Below are positions 25,925 to 34,480 of a DNA stretch of 53,663 nucleotides, piece after piece. Origin of the DNA: an uncultured Bacteroidales bacterium. GTDB taxonomy: Bacteria > Bacteroidota > Bacteroidia > Bacteroidales > Paludibacteraceae. Made by a program: the position numbers and the translations under genes. Under the pieces are notes generated by a model. The model searched no databases, had not been told where the DNA came from, and saw nothing but the letters and a program-made list of their open reading frames with translations. The stretch lies in the NCBI GenBank assembly GCA_903927945.1, contig CAIYOZ010000042.1, positions 1-53,663 of the forward strand, read 5' to 3'. Positions within the stretch are counted from its first letter, which is position 1. Each line of letters begins with the position of its first letter.

Positions 25925-27511
25925 ATGAAAAGGGTAACAGGCTCATACACTCTGATGTGTACAACGATTTTGCTTTTTGCAGTTGTTGTATCACTGTCAG
26001 CATGTACCGTACAAAAGCCTGAACCAATTGTGATCAACATTGTCAGGTATGGGGCGAGTATTTCGTTCCAGAGCAAGATACTGAAACGTACCATGCACTA
26101 TTCTATTTATTTGCCCGAAAAATACACGCGTGATAAGAAATATGCATCTGTCTATTTGCTGCATGGCTATGACGGGAATGAAACCGATTGGATGAAGGAT
26201 GGTGAAATTAATCTGACCATCAATGATTTTGAAAAGAGGGGGCTGATTGATCCCATGATTTATATCATGCCGCAGGGAGATAACAGTTATTATGTCAATG
26301 CCTATGACGGTACCGCGGACTATATGCGCATGATCACTGAAGAATTGGTGCCATTGATTGATGGTTCATATTCCACCGTGAAAGATAGAAATCACCGGGC
26401 AGTAGTTGGTTTTTCGATGGGTGGATATGGTGCATTGATACTGCCGGTAAAGAATCCGGGTTTGTTTTCAGTAGCAGCACCACTCAGTATGTCGTTCCGT
26501 ACCGATGCGCAATATTTAAATGAACCTCAATCAGTATTTGATGTCCAATGGGGACCTATATTCGGAGGGAAAGGAACCTCCGGGAATAACCGGTTGACTG
26601 ATTATTTCAAACAGAACAGTCCTTTTCATTTTTTTGCATTGCAAGAAGCAAGTGCATTCGATTCAATACATTATTTTATCGATTGCGGGGATGACGAGGA
26701 GACTTTATCCATCACGAACAATGCCATGCACGCGATCATGCGAAGTAAGAACATACCTCATGAATACAGGATGAGAAACGGTGCCCATACGTGGGATTAC
26801 TGGCGCTCGGCTATGACGGAAGTGTTACCTTATATTCAATCCTGTTTTACCGGGGTTGCATATCCCAAAGAAACAGGGTTGAGTACCTCCGAAGTCTTTT
26901 CGGGTACCATGACACAACAGACAGTTTCGGGAATTACCCTGAACATTTGCTTGCCTCTCAATTATATGACGTCGGGAATGAACTATCCAACCGTCTATTT
27001 TTTCCATGATGTGGAAAACAACCGTACTTCGGAAACAAATAAACTGGCCGCCGTGCTGGATTCATTACAAAAAGCTGTTCCCTTTATCCTGGTGGAATTG
27101 AACGCACACGATGTGGATGCAACGACTGTCAATTTCAACACTATCCTTACCTATATCGATCAAACATATCGCACGAAACTAAACAGTTATAACCGCATTG
27201 GCATTGGGAATAAGACAGGTGGGAAAGTTCTTTACAATGTAATCCTTGGAACCCCTGAATTCATGAATGTGGCATTTCTTTTTGATGCTTCATTGGGTAG
27301 CTCGTTTGAACCGCCCGTTGGGGGATACCTGTACCTGGATTGTCCGGATGACGGACTGAATTATGATAGCATGCAATTACTGTATTCTCTTTGCCGGGAC
27401 CGGAATATCTCCAATGAATTCAGGGTACGGAATGGACTTGACACCTACAATTCATTTTTACAGGGCGTTAAAAGCAGTACAGAAACTTTGGGTTATAAAT
27501 TGAATATATGA
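25925..27511 (+). CDS. Tandem esterase lipoprotein, first domain active-looking, second degenerate
   Basis: A lipoprotein of 528 residues from the ATG at 25925 (a TTG 6 nt upstream would overlap the previous gene). The signal ends in LSAC (Cys27). Domain 1 is a PF00756-type alpha/beta-hydrolase: VYLLHGYDGNETDW (oxyanion region), GFSMGGYGAL with nucleophile Ser164, an acidic DCGDDE block near 256 and GAHTWDYW with His288. Domain 2 (about 330-528) repeats the fold but GIGNKTGG replaces the GxSxGG elbow, so it lacks the nucleophile. Such enzymes cleave acyl esters from sugars. The gene overlaps the next esterase by 4 bp (ATGA). Confidence 0.85.
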   Translation: MKRVTGSYTLMCTTILLFAVVVSLSACTVQKPEPIVINIVRYGASISFQSKILKRTMHYSIYLPEKYTRDKKYASVYLLHGYDGNETDWMKDGEINLTINDFEKRGLIDPMIYIMPQGDNSYYVNAYDGTADYMRMITEELVPLIDGSYSTVKDRNHRAVVGFSMGGYGALILPVKNPGLFSVAAPLSMSFRTDAQYLNEPQSVFDVQWGPIFGGKGTSGNNRLTDYFKQNSPFHFFALQEASAFDSIHYFIDCGDDEETLSITNNAMHAIMRSKNIPHEYRMRNGAHTWDYWRSAMTEVLPYIQSCFTGVAYPKETGLSTSEVFSGTMTQQTVSGITLNICLPLNYMTSGMNYPTVYFFHDVENNRTSETNKLAAVLDSLQKAVPFILVELNAHDVDATTVNFNTILTYIDQTYRTKLNSYNRIGIGNKTGGKVLYNVILGTPEFMNVAFLFDASLGSSFEPPVGGYLYLDCPDDGLNYDSMQLLYSLCRDRNISNEFRVRNGLDTYNSFLQGVKSSTETLGYKLNI

Positions 27512-29079
27512 GCACGAAAAAGACAGTGATATGGATACTCTTGCTTTTTGCATGTTCAGTACATGCAGAAGAGTTTCGTGTGCAAGAGAATCTGTCATTT
27601 AAGAGTTCCATTTTAAACATGGAGATCGGATATTCAATTGTGCTGCCGAATGATTATTTTACGAGTGGAAAATCATATCCTGTCCTCTATTTCCTGCATG
27701 GGTTGGGTGATAACGATGCCTCGTGGCTTGAATACGGGCAGGTAACCCAATATATGGATCACCTGGTGAACGAACATATCATCTCTCCATTTATCTGTGT
27801 CATGCCCCAGGGGTTCAGAAGTTATTATTCCAACTTTTATACAGGAGATTTCCCCTATCAGGATATGTTTGTCCGGGAATTGGTTCCATTTATCGATAGC
27901 AATTACCGAACGATTCGCACAGCCGGAGAACGTGGTGTCATGGGATATTCCATGGGTGGGTTCGGAGCATTGGTTTTGCCCCTTAAATATCCCGATATAT
28001 TCCATGTGAGCATTCCATTGAGTGCCTCCATTCGAACGGACCATCAATATGCCACCGAAGAACAAAAGGGTTGGGACCAGCAATGGGGGAAGATTTTCGG
28101 TGCCGAACACAACACAGGAGATGCCCGGATCACTGATTATTACAAGCAAAATTCACCTTACCATCTCATCAAATCCATGAAAGCTGAAGACCTTAGAAAA
28201 ATCGCCTTTTTTATGGAAAATGGTGACAAGGAAAACACCCTTTGCCGGAGCAACGAAGATCTGCACATGTTGATGGTCGAAAAAGATATTCCTCATGTCT
28301 ACCATGTCAGGGCCGGAGCCCATGAGTTTAAGTTCTGGTGCGAAGCAATTCCCGAAGCTTTTCGTTTTGCCGATTGTTCATTCACTAATAAACCTTATAA
28401 AGAAGCTGAAACATTCGAAGATACGACTGTTTCTCAAAGACAACTGTTTTGGAAAGAAGAAGCTACTTTTTCCGGTAGGAAACTAAGTATCTTCTACCCT
28501 GAAAATCCAATATCAGTAAAACGTAATTACCCGACTGTTTATTTTGTATCCAGCCTGGACAAGGAAGATCAGGAGAAGCTCATTTCCCTTTATCAGCAGG
28601 ATTTACAGAAAGAACTGCTCGCTCCGATCATATTTTGTTTTGTGCAACCCGATCCGGATAGTTTGTTTCTCCGTAATGTCATACAATATATGGAAAAGAA
28701 CAAATCCTCCCGGGAAGGACGACGATTCAGGGCAGTGTGGAGCTATCAAAACGGGGGAGCTAATGTATTGGAACAGGCATTAACACCGGATCAATTTACA
28801 GCTTGTGTGTTTACGGATTCAAACCTGCAAATAAAGTTGCCAGGCCTTGAACAACTCATCGCAGACCACGAATCCATCAAGGATAATATCCGGTGGTATA
28901 TTGATACTCCTCCATCAGGGGATTCCTATTTGGCGAATGGTTATCTGCATATAAACCTGAGAGAACATGGATTTATTCATGAATACAGGGTTCGTCATAA
29001 CTATAAAGATGACTTTTCATTCTTACTGTCGGGATTTTCACCGGCCATATCGTATGTGAGCAAGAGATTTCATAATTAA
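27508..29079 (+). CDS. Exported tandem esterase, second copy, second domain degenerate
   Basis: A 523-residue protein with a type I signal (VIWILLLFACSVHAEE). Domain 1 carries YFLHGLGDNDASW, GYSMGGFGAL with nucleophile Ser148, FFMENGDKE with Asp240, and AGAHEFKFW with His272, a complete Ser-Asp-His triad. Domain 2 (about 315-523) starts with YPTVYFVSSL but reads WSYQNGG (411-417) in place of the GxSxGG elbow. The architecture matches the protein at 25925-27511, so they are tandem duplicates. Its start codon overlaps the preceding stop (ATGA). Probably a periplasmic carbohydrate esterase acting with the ARH enzymes. Confidence 0.85.
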   Translation: MSTKKTVIWILLLFACSVHAEEFRVQENLSFKSSILNMEIGYSIVLPNDYFTSGKSYPVLYFLHGLGDNDASWLEYGQVTQYMDHLVNEHIISPFICVMPQGFRSYYSNFYTGDFPYQDMFVRELVPFIDSNYRTIRTAGERGVMGYSMGGFGALVLPLKYPDIFHVSIPLSASIRTDHQYATEEQKGWDQQWGKIFGAEHNTGDARITDYYKQNSPYHLIKSMKAEDLRKIAFFMENGDKENTLCRSNEDLHMLMVEKDIPHVYHVRAGAHEFKFWCEAIPEAFRFADCSFTNKPYKEAETFEDTTVSQRQLFWKEEATFSGRKLSIFYPENPISVKRNYPTVYFVSSLDKEDQEKLISLYQQDLQKELLAPIIFCFVQPDPDSLFLRNVIQYMEKNKSSREGRRFRAVWSYQNGGANVLEQALTPDQFTACVFTDSNLQIKLPGLEQLIADHESIKDNIRWYIDTPPSGDSYLANGYLHINLREHGFIHEYRVRHNYKDDFSFLLSGFSPAISYVSKRFHN

Positions 29080-29105
29080 ATTAATTACCATTAAAACACA
29101 AAATT

Positions 29106-30113
29106 ATGTTCATTGTTGAAAATTATTCGTTGGCTGTAATGTTTTGCATTGTCACTATGCTTTGTTGGGGTTCATGGGGTAACACACAGAAACTGGCGGC
29201 AAAGACCTGGCGTTACGAACTATTCTATTGGGATTACGTCATTGGGATTGTCCTTTTCAGTCTGATATTGGGATTTACCCTGGGAAGTTTTGGTGAAGGG
29301 GGACGATCGTTCATCATGGATCTGAAACAAGCAGATTCGAGCAATATCTGGAGTGCTATAGTGGGTGGGATTGTATTTAATGCAGCCAACATACTGCTAT
29401 CGGCTTCCATTTCTATCGCTGGGCTGGCAGTGGCTTTTCCATTGGGGGTAGGCATAGCCTTGGTGCTGGGAGTCTTTGTGAACTATTTCAATGCGCCCAA
29501 GGGTGATCCTGTGATCCTGTTTACCGGGGTAGCACTCATCACGCTGGCTATTATTTTTAATGGCATTGCAGCCGGTAAAATTAAAAAAGACGACAAAGGG
29601 ACTTCAAATCAAAAGGGAATCGTACTAGCTGTCTTTGCAGGGTTGTTGATGGCCTTCTTCTATAGGTTTGTGGCAGCCTCGATGGACCTGAACAACTTTG
29701 AACATCCGGCAGCAGGGATGTTGACCCCCTATGCTGCCTTCTTTATTTTTGCCCTGGGGATACTGGCAAGTAATTTTGTATTCAACTCCCTGATTATGAT
29801 GAAACCATTTGTGGGAGCTCCTGTCAGGTACAAGGATTATTTTAACGGAAATTTAAGGACTCACCTGATTGGCGTACTCGGTGGGACTATCTGGGCCCTG
29901 GGTACTTCGCTGAGTTATATTGCTGCGGGAAAGGCCGGTGCTGCCATATCCTATGCATTGGGACAGGGAGCCACCATGATTGCTGCCATTTGGGGCGTAT
30001 TTATCTGGAAGGAATTTAAAGGTGCTTCGAAACAGATAAACGGACTCTTGGCTCTCATGTTTTTATTATTCATTACCGGACTTATCCTGATTATCGTTTC
30101 CGGAGGAAATTAA
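29106..30113 (+). CDS. GRP/RbsU-type sugar permease, probable ribose transporter
   Basis: A 335-residue inner-membrane protein with about ten hydrophobic helices arranged as two five-helix halves, ending in LLFITGLILIIVSGGN. The family signature region MLCWGSWGNTQKLA (near 19-32) and ALGTSLSYIAAGKAGAAISYALGQGATMIAAIWGVFIWKEFKG (short parts: SYALGQGATMIAA, WGVFIWKEFKG) are characteristic of the glucose/ribose porter (GRP) group. It starts 27 nt after the second esterase and is in the same operon as ribokinase, so I read it as the inner-membrane importer of the released ribose. Confidence 0.85.
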   Translation: MFIVENYSLAVMFCIVTMLCWGSWGNTQKLAAKTWRYELFYWDYVIGIVLFSLILGFTLGSFGEGGRSFIMDLKQADSSNIWSAIVGGIVFNAANILLSASISIAGLAVAFPLGVGIALVLGVFVNYFNAPKGDPVILFTGVALITLAIIFNGIAAGKIKKDDKGTSNQKGIVLAVFAGLLMAFFYRFVAASMDLNNFEHPAAGMLTPYAAFFIFALGILASNFVFNSLIMMKPFVGAPVRYKDYFNGNLRTHLIGVLGGTIWALGTSLSYIAAGKAGAAISYALGQGATMIAAIWGVFIWKEFKGASKQINGLLALMFLLFITGLILIIVSGGN

Positions 30114-30169
30114 ATAGATTATTTTTCATTCACTAAACAATAATTGTGTAACATTAAAAAAACAAGATC

Positions 30170-31438
30170 ATGAAAAAGAATTATTCTTTATCGCTGGTTA
30201 CCGCAATTGGCTTAATGTTTTTAGGAACAATTCAGGCATTTGCAGTGGATTACACCATTTCGTTTACGGGTACCGGGAAAAGTACCACCGTAGGGAGTGT
30301 AATCGTTCAGAATCTTACAAAAGGTACTACGGCTACAGTGCCGGGCGGGAGTTCTTTAACCCTGACCGTTGTAGCCGGACTCGATCAACTGGTAGCAGAT
30401 AAAGGCGGTCTGCGTATTTATTCGAACGCAGTGGATGGAAACTCCACCGTACTATTCATGGCTAAGAATTCAGGAAGCACTCAAATTAGCGCCTATGGAT
30501 TGGATGGTCGAAAAATCGTAGGAAGGACTGAAAACTTACTGGCAGGTCAAAACTCCTTTCAGGTTTCATTACAAAAAGGTGCTTATTTTGTTCGGGTAGA
30601 TGGCGTAGGATATTCCTTCGCTGCCAAACTGATCAATCAGAGCAGTTCGAAAAGCAACCCTCAGATTACTATGTTAGCCACTGGAAATGGAGGATCGCCG
30701 GTGATGCAAAAAAGCAAAAGTACAGCCACTGCCATGGATTACACCATCGGTGATCAATTGCTTTATAAGGGAATTTCAGGAAATTATGCCACCATAGTGA
30801 CGGATATTCCAACAGCCAGCAAGACCGTGAATTTCAATTTTATTGAATGCCTGGATGCCGATGGTAACTACTACGCAGTGGTTAAAATAGGTACGCAGAC
30901 CTGGATGGCGGAAAACATGAGAACCACAAAATACAGGACCGGTACTATTCCGAATATCACAGTGGCTGCTGATTGGGGAAACACGACTTTGGTGACAGGT
31001 GCCTGGTGCTACCTCAATGGAGATGCGACCAATAATACCCGCATTGGCAAATTATACAACTGGTTTGCCGTCAATGACACCCGGAATATTGCTCCGGTAG
31101 GTTGGCATGTCCCAAGTATAGTTGAATATACTACGTTAGGTACGTTTTTAGGTGGTTTTGATGTTGCCGGATTAGCTATGAAGGAAACCGGAACGACAAA
31201 CTGGTTAACAGACGCCTTTGGGAGTACAAATTCAAGCGGCTTCTCTGCCAGGGCAAGTGGCAAGTGCAATAGCAGTGGCGTCATGAACGATTTTGACTAT
31301 AACTACTTGTGGACAAATGTTGAGTTTAGTGCTACGAATGGTACCTGTGCATTTTTGGCAGGACCTAACGCTAATTTTGATATTACCTATAGTCCCGGTA
31401 AACGGAATGGTTTCTCACTTCGTTGCATCATGGATTAG
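30170..31438 (+). CDS. Secreted FISUMP-domain protein with internal T9SS-like module
   Basis: A 422-residue protein with a type I signal (MFLGTIQAFA). Residues of about 26-60 have TGTGKSTTVGSVIVQNLTKG; residues 85-155 look like a sorting-domain-type beta sandwich (STQISAYGLDGRKIVGRT, KGAYFVRVDG) although it is not at the C-terminus; from about 225 to the end is a FISUMP domain (DADGNYYAVVKIGTQTWMAENM, split: VVKIGTQTWMAENM; GKLYNWFAVN; APVGWHVPS; FSLRCI). FISUMP domains are found in surface proteins of several Bacteroidota and Fibrobacter; the role is unclear, probably binding or structural. It sits 57 nt after the permease, last in the probable operon. Confidence 0.75.
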   Translation: MKKNYSLSLVTAIGLMFLGTIQAFAVDYTISFTGTGKSTTVGSVIVQNLTKGTTATVPGGSSLTLTVVAGLDQLVADKGGLRIYSNAVDGNSTVLFMAKNSGSTQISAYGLDGRKIVGRTENLLAGQNSFQVSLQKGAYFVRVDGVGYSFAAKLINQSSSKSNPQITMLATGNGGSPVMQKSKSTATAMDYTIGDQLLYKGISGNYATIVTDIPTASKTVNFNFIECLDADGNYYAVVKIGTQTWMAENMRTTKYRTGTIPNITVAADWGNTTLVTGAWCYLNGDATNNTRIGKLYNWFAVNDTRNIAPVGWHVPSIVEYTTLGTFLGGFDVAGLAMKETGTTNWLTDAFGSTNSSGFSARASGKCNSSGVMNDFDYNYLWTNVEFSATNGTCAFLAGPNANFDITYSPGKRNGFSLRCIMD

Positions 31439-31477
31439 TCATTCAATGAAATGAAAAGTTATATCAACTGAATACAG

Positions 31478-31515
31478 GAAAGTTAACTGATAATCTATCA
31501 GTTGACTTTCTTTTA
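31478..31515 (+). terminator. Terminator after the ribose/ARH locus
   Basis: A 15-bp stem with one T-G wobble (31478-31492 with 31496-31510), 3-nt loop, followed by TTTTATT. It separates the ribose locus from the citrate genes. Confidence 0.8.
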
Positions 31516-31601
31516 TTATCACTTTTTCAAAGAATTTCATATTCAAAGGGTCCTGACAACATAACAGTGAAAGAAGCAATTTATTAAACAACTCTTTAAA
31601 C

Positions 31602-32816
31602 ATGGACAAATCAATCGCTGAAGCTGGAAATAATGGAGAAAAAGTTCGTTCTGATTGTTATATTACTCTTGAACTGACAAGTGAAGGAGGAATAAATACT
31701 GAATTGATATCAAAGGTAGAGGCACTCTATGGAGACTCAATTTTGATTCTTTGTAAAGACATGTTTCGTTTTTTTGGAATAGAAAATGCCAGGTTGAAAG
31801 TTGAAGATAAAGGAGCCCTCCCTTTTGTACTGGCTGCCCGGATAGAAGCTGCCATAAAGAGCTTGATAACCACAACTAAAGAATACCTGTTCGAAATGTA
31901 TGAGGAATATAGATATTCTACCGCCCGCGACCGTCCCCGGATGACCAGGTTATACCTACCTGGCAATACACCTTCCTTAATGATCAATGCCGGCATTCAT
32001 ACCCCAAATGGAATCATCCTTGACCTGGAAGATGCTGTAGGTGTGAATAAAAAAACTGAAGCCCGCTACCTGGTTCGTAATGCCCTCAGAAGTGTAGATT
32101 TCATGGGTGCGGAACGAATGGTGCGGATCAATCAGTTGCCTTTAGGATTTGAGGATCTGGATTTCATTATCCCACACAACGTGAACCTGATCCTGCTTCC
32201 TAAATGCGAAAATGCGGGGCAGATTCATCAGTTGAATGAGAAAATAAATGAACTTAAAAAGCTTGCAGGAGTTACGAACCCTGTTTGGATCATGCCCATT
32301 ATCGAGAATGCCATGGGTGTGATGAAAGCCCTGGAAATAGCTCAGGCGGCAGAAAATGTGGTGGCTATGTGTATCGGCCTGGAAGATTATACGGCTGACA
32401 TTGGTGCCAAAAGGACCAATGGTGCGAATGAATCTTTTTTCGCCCGCTGTCAGGTGTTGAATGCATGCAAGGCAGCCAGAATACAAGCTATTGATTCGGT
32501 GTTCTCTGACATTGGAGATATGGAAGAACTTAAAGAAAATGTGCTTCGTTCGAAAGCGATGGGTTTTGAAGGTATGGGGTGTATCCATCCTCGTCAGATT
32601 AAGGTGATCTATGAAAATTTTAGCCCCGATGAAACGGAAATAAAAACTGCCGAAAGAATTGTCATCGCATTTGAAGAAGCGACTAAAAAAGGCCTGGGCG
32701 TTGTATCCCTGGGTACAAAAATGATTGATGCGCCGGTAGTAAAAAAAGCCAGACAAACCATTGATCTGGCCATTCGAATGGGAAAGCTTGACTCAAATTG
32801 GATGGAATTGATTTAA
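31602..32816 (+). CDS. Fused citrate lyase acyl-carrier (CitD) - beta subunit (CitE)
   Basis: A 404-residue fusion. Residues 1-90 are CitD-like: VRSDCYITLEL near 15-25 includes a serine in the prosthetic-group region, VEALYGDSI and VEDKGALPFVLAARIEAA match the acyl-carrier fold. From about 105 to the end is a CitE/HpcH-HpaI TIM barrel (RLYLPGNTPSLMINAG, GIILDLEDAVGVNKKTEAR, VRINQLP, IMPIIENAMGVM, MGFEGMGCIHPRQ). The pair delivers citrate as its thioester and cleaves citryl into acetyl and oxaloacetate. It starts 164 nt after the ribose locus and precedes citF. Confidence 0.85.
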   Translation: MDKSIAEAGNNGEKVRSDCYITLELTSEGGINTELISKVEALYGDSILILCKDMFRFFGIENARLKVEDKGALPFVLAARIEAAIKSLITTTKEYLFEMYEEYRYSTARDRPRMTRLYLPGNTPSLMINAGIHTPNGIILDLEDAVGVNKKTEARYLVRNALRSVDFMGAERMVRINQLPLGFEDLDFIIPHNVNLILLPKCENAGQIHQLNEKINELKKLAGVTNPVWIMPIIENAMGVMKALEIAQAAENVVAMCIGLEDYTADIGAKRTNGANESFFARCQVLNACKAARIQAIDSVFSDIGDMEELKENVLRSKAMGFEGMGCIHPRQIKVIYENFSPDETEIKTAERIVIAFEEATKKGLGVVSLGTKMIDAPVVKKARQTIDLAIRMGKLDSNWMELI

Positions 32817-32833
32817 AATCCACAGATTGAAAA

Positions 32834-32839
32834 AAGGAG
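32834..32839 (+). promoter_or_regulatory. Shine-Dalgarno sequence that fixes the citF start
   Basis: AAGGAG lies 5 nt before the ATG at 32845, an ideal ribosome-binding site. It is unusual here because most genes in the window lack one. It argues against the TTG at 32827. Confidence 0.7.
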
Positions 32840-32844
32840 TAAAT

Positions 32845-34407
32845 ATGTCGATCAATGATAAATTTATCATAAATGCAGCCGGACGAAAAGTTCCTGTAGA
32901 AGTAAACGGGCTAGCGGTTATTCCTTTCAGGGGCGTTGGAAAGTTCATCCCCAATGGGAATAAACAAGCACCACGAATTCCCTCGTGTGTAGAATATCCT
33001 TCAGATGGGAATAAATTAGTTCCTTCATTAAAAGAATCCTTGCTTCAGGCTGGCTTAAAGAACGGAATGACTCTGTCGACCCACCATCATTTCCGTAACG
33101 GGGATTTAATAGCCAATCAGGTTTTTGATCTGGCCTCGGAGATGGGCATCAAAGATCTTGTATGGTTTCCTTCTGCTTCTTTCGAATGCAACGTTTATTT
33201 GATCAAATACCTGGAGGATGGTACTATCCATCATATTGAAGGGAGTATGAATGGCTCTCTGGGTCGATTTACCTCGCAGGGGAATATGAAAGGCATGGGA
33301 ATCCTTCGATCCCACGGAGGAAGGTATCAGAGTGTCCAGGATGGCGAAGTTCATATTGATATTGCCATCATTGCTGCTCCTTGTGCCGACATGTTTGGGA
33401 ATGCCAACGGAACAAACGGACCTGCTGCCTGTGGTTCTTTGGGATTTGCCCTGGTCGATTCGGAATATGCCTCTAAGGTGATTGTGGTTACTGATAACCT
33501 GGTTCCATTCCCATGCGTACCCTGGCAAATTCAGGGGAATCATGTGGATTATGTGGTACAGGTAGATCAGGTAGGCATCCCCGAGAAAATTGTGTCGGGT
33601 ACTACCGAAATAACCAAAAGTCCGGACAGGCTTTTTCTGGCTGAGTTAACCGCCAGGTTTTGTGAAGCAAGCGGTATCCTCCGGGATGGCTTTTCATTCC
33701 AAAGTGGTTCGGGGGGTGTTTCTCTGGCGGTATCGGCCTATTTCAGGGAAATAATGGTAAAGAAAGGAATCAAGGCCCGTTTTGCCCGGGGAGGCAGTAA
33801 TAAATACCTGGTATCCATGTTGGAGGAAGGGCTTATTGATTATATCATTGATGGACAAACTTTCGACCTTGAAGGGGTGCGTTCCATGCGGGAGAATTCT
33901 AACCACGTATGGTCAAGTCCCTTTACAAGTTATAATTATCACAGTAAAGGGAATTTTGCATCCCTGGTGGATGTCGTCATCCTCGGTGCCACCGAAATAG
34001 ATATCAACTTTAATGCAAATGTGGTTACCCATTCCGATGGTTATCTGTTGCACGGCATAGGTGGCTGGCAAAACTGCTTGTTTTCTAAAACAGTCATTTT
34101 AACTGTACCCCTATTCAGGGATAGGATTCCTGTGATAAAGGATGAAGTAACTACCCTCTGCGGTCCGGGTGAATTGATTGATGTGGTCGTTACGGAACGG
34201 GGAATTGCTATCAATCCATTGCGAACCGATTTAATTGAAATAACCAAAGATTCAGGATTGCCTGTATTTACTATCAATGAACTTAAAGAACTGGCTGAAA
34301 AAATATGTGGCAAACCATCACTGCCGAAGTTTACCGATACTCCGGTTGCTGTGGTTAAATGGGTAGATGGTACAGTGATAGATACCATTTGGCAAGTAGA
34401 AAAATAG
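32845..34407 (+). CDS. citF: Citrate lyase alpha subunit
   Basis: A 520-residue CitF that transfers the acyl-carrier thioester from acetyl to citrate to start each cleavage cycle. The N-terminus (RKVPVEVNGLAVIPFRGVGK), the THHHFRNGD block, GILRSHGGR, the GAPCADMFGNANG (AAPCADMFGNANG) loop, QSGSGGVSLAVSAYF and GGSNKYLVSMLEEGL are characteristic of CitF. It follows the CitDE fusion by 28 nt and has the ATG at 32845 with AAGGAG in front. CitC, CitX and CitG, needed for making and attaching the prosthetic group, are not in this window. Confidence 0.93.
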   Translation: MSINDKFIINAAGRKVPVEVNGLAVIPFRGVGKFIPNGNKQAPRIPSCVEYPSDGNKLVPSLKESLLQAGLKNGMTLSTHHHFRNGDLIANQVFDLASEMGIKDLVWFPSASFECNVYLIKYLEDGTIHHIEGSMNGSLGRFTSQGNMKGMGILRSHGGRYQSVQDGEVHIDIAIIAAPCADMFGNANGTNGPAACGSLGFALVDSEYASKVIVVTDNLVPFPCVPWQIQGNHVDYVVQVDQVGIPEKIVSGTTEITKSPDRLFLAELTARFCEASGILRDGFSFQSGSGGVSLAVSAYFREIMVKKGIKARFARGGSNKYLVSMLEEGLIDYIIDGQTFDLEGVRSMRENSNHVWSSPFTSYNYHSKGNFASLVDVVILGATEIDINFNANVVTHSDGYLLHGIGGWQNCLFSKTVILTVPLFRDRIPVIKDEVTTLCGPGELIDVVVTERGIAINPLRTDLIEITKDSGLPVFTINELKELAEKICGKPSLPKFTDTPVAVVKWVDGTVIDTIWQVEK

Positions 34408-34480
34408 CCTAAAAGGCATAAGATTCAGGACCCAAGGTAAGAAACAATGATCGTAAATGGAATAATTATCCTAAAAAAAC

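Noticed and set aside
27508-29079. Frameshift or pseudogene in the second esterase
   Set aside because: The frame is intact over 523 residues, and the odd second domain is a degenerate repeat also present in the neighbour, so it is not a sequencing artefact.
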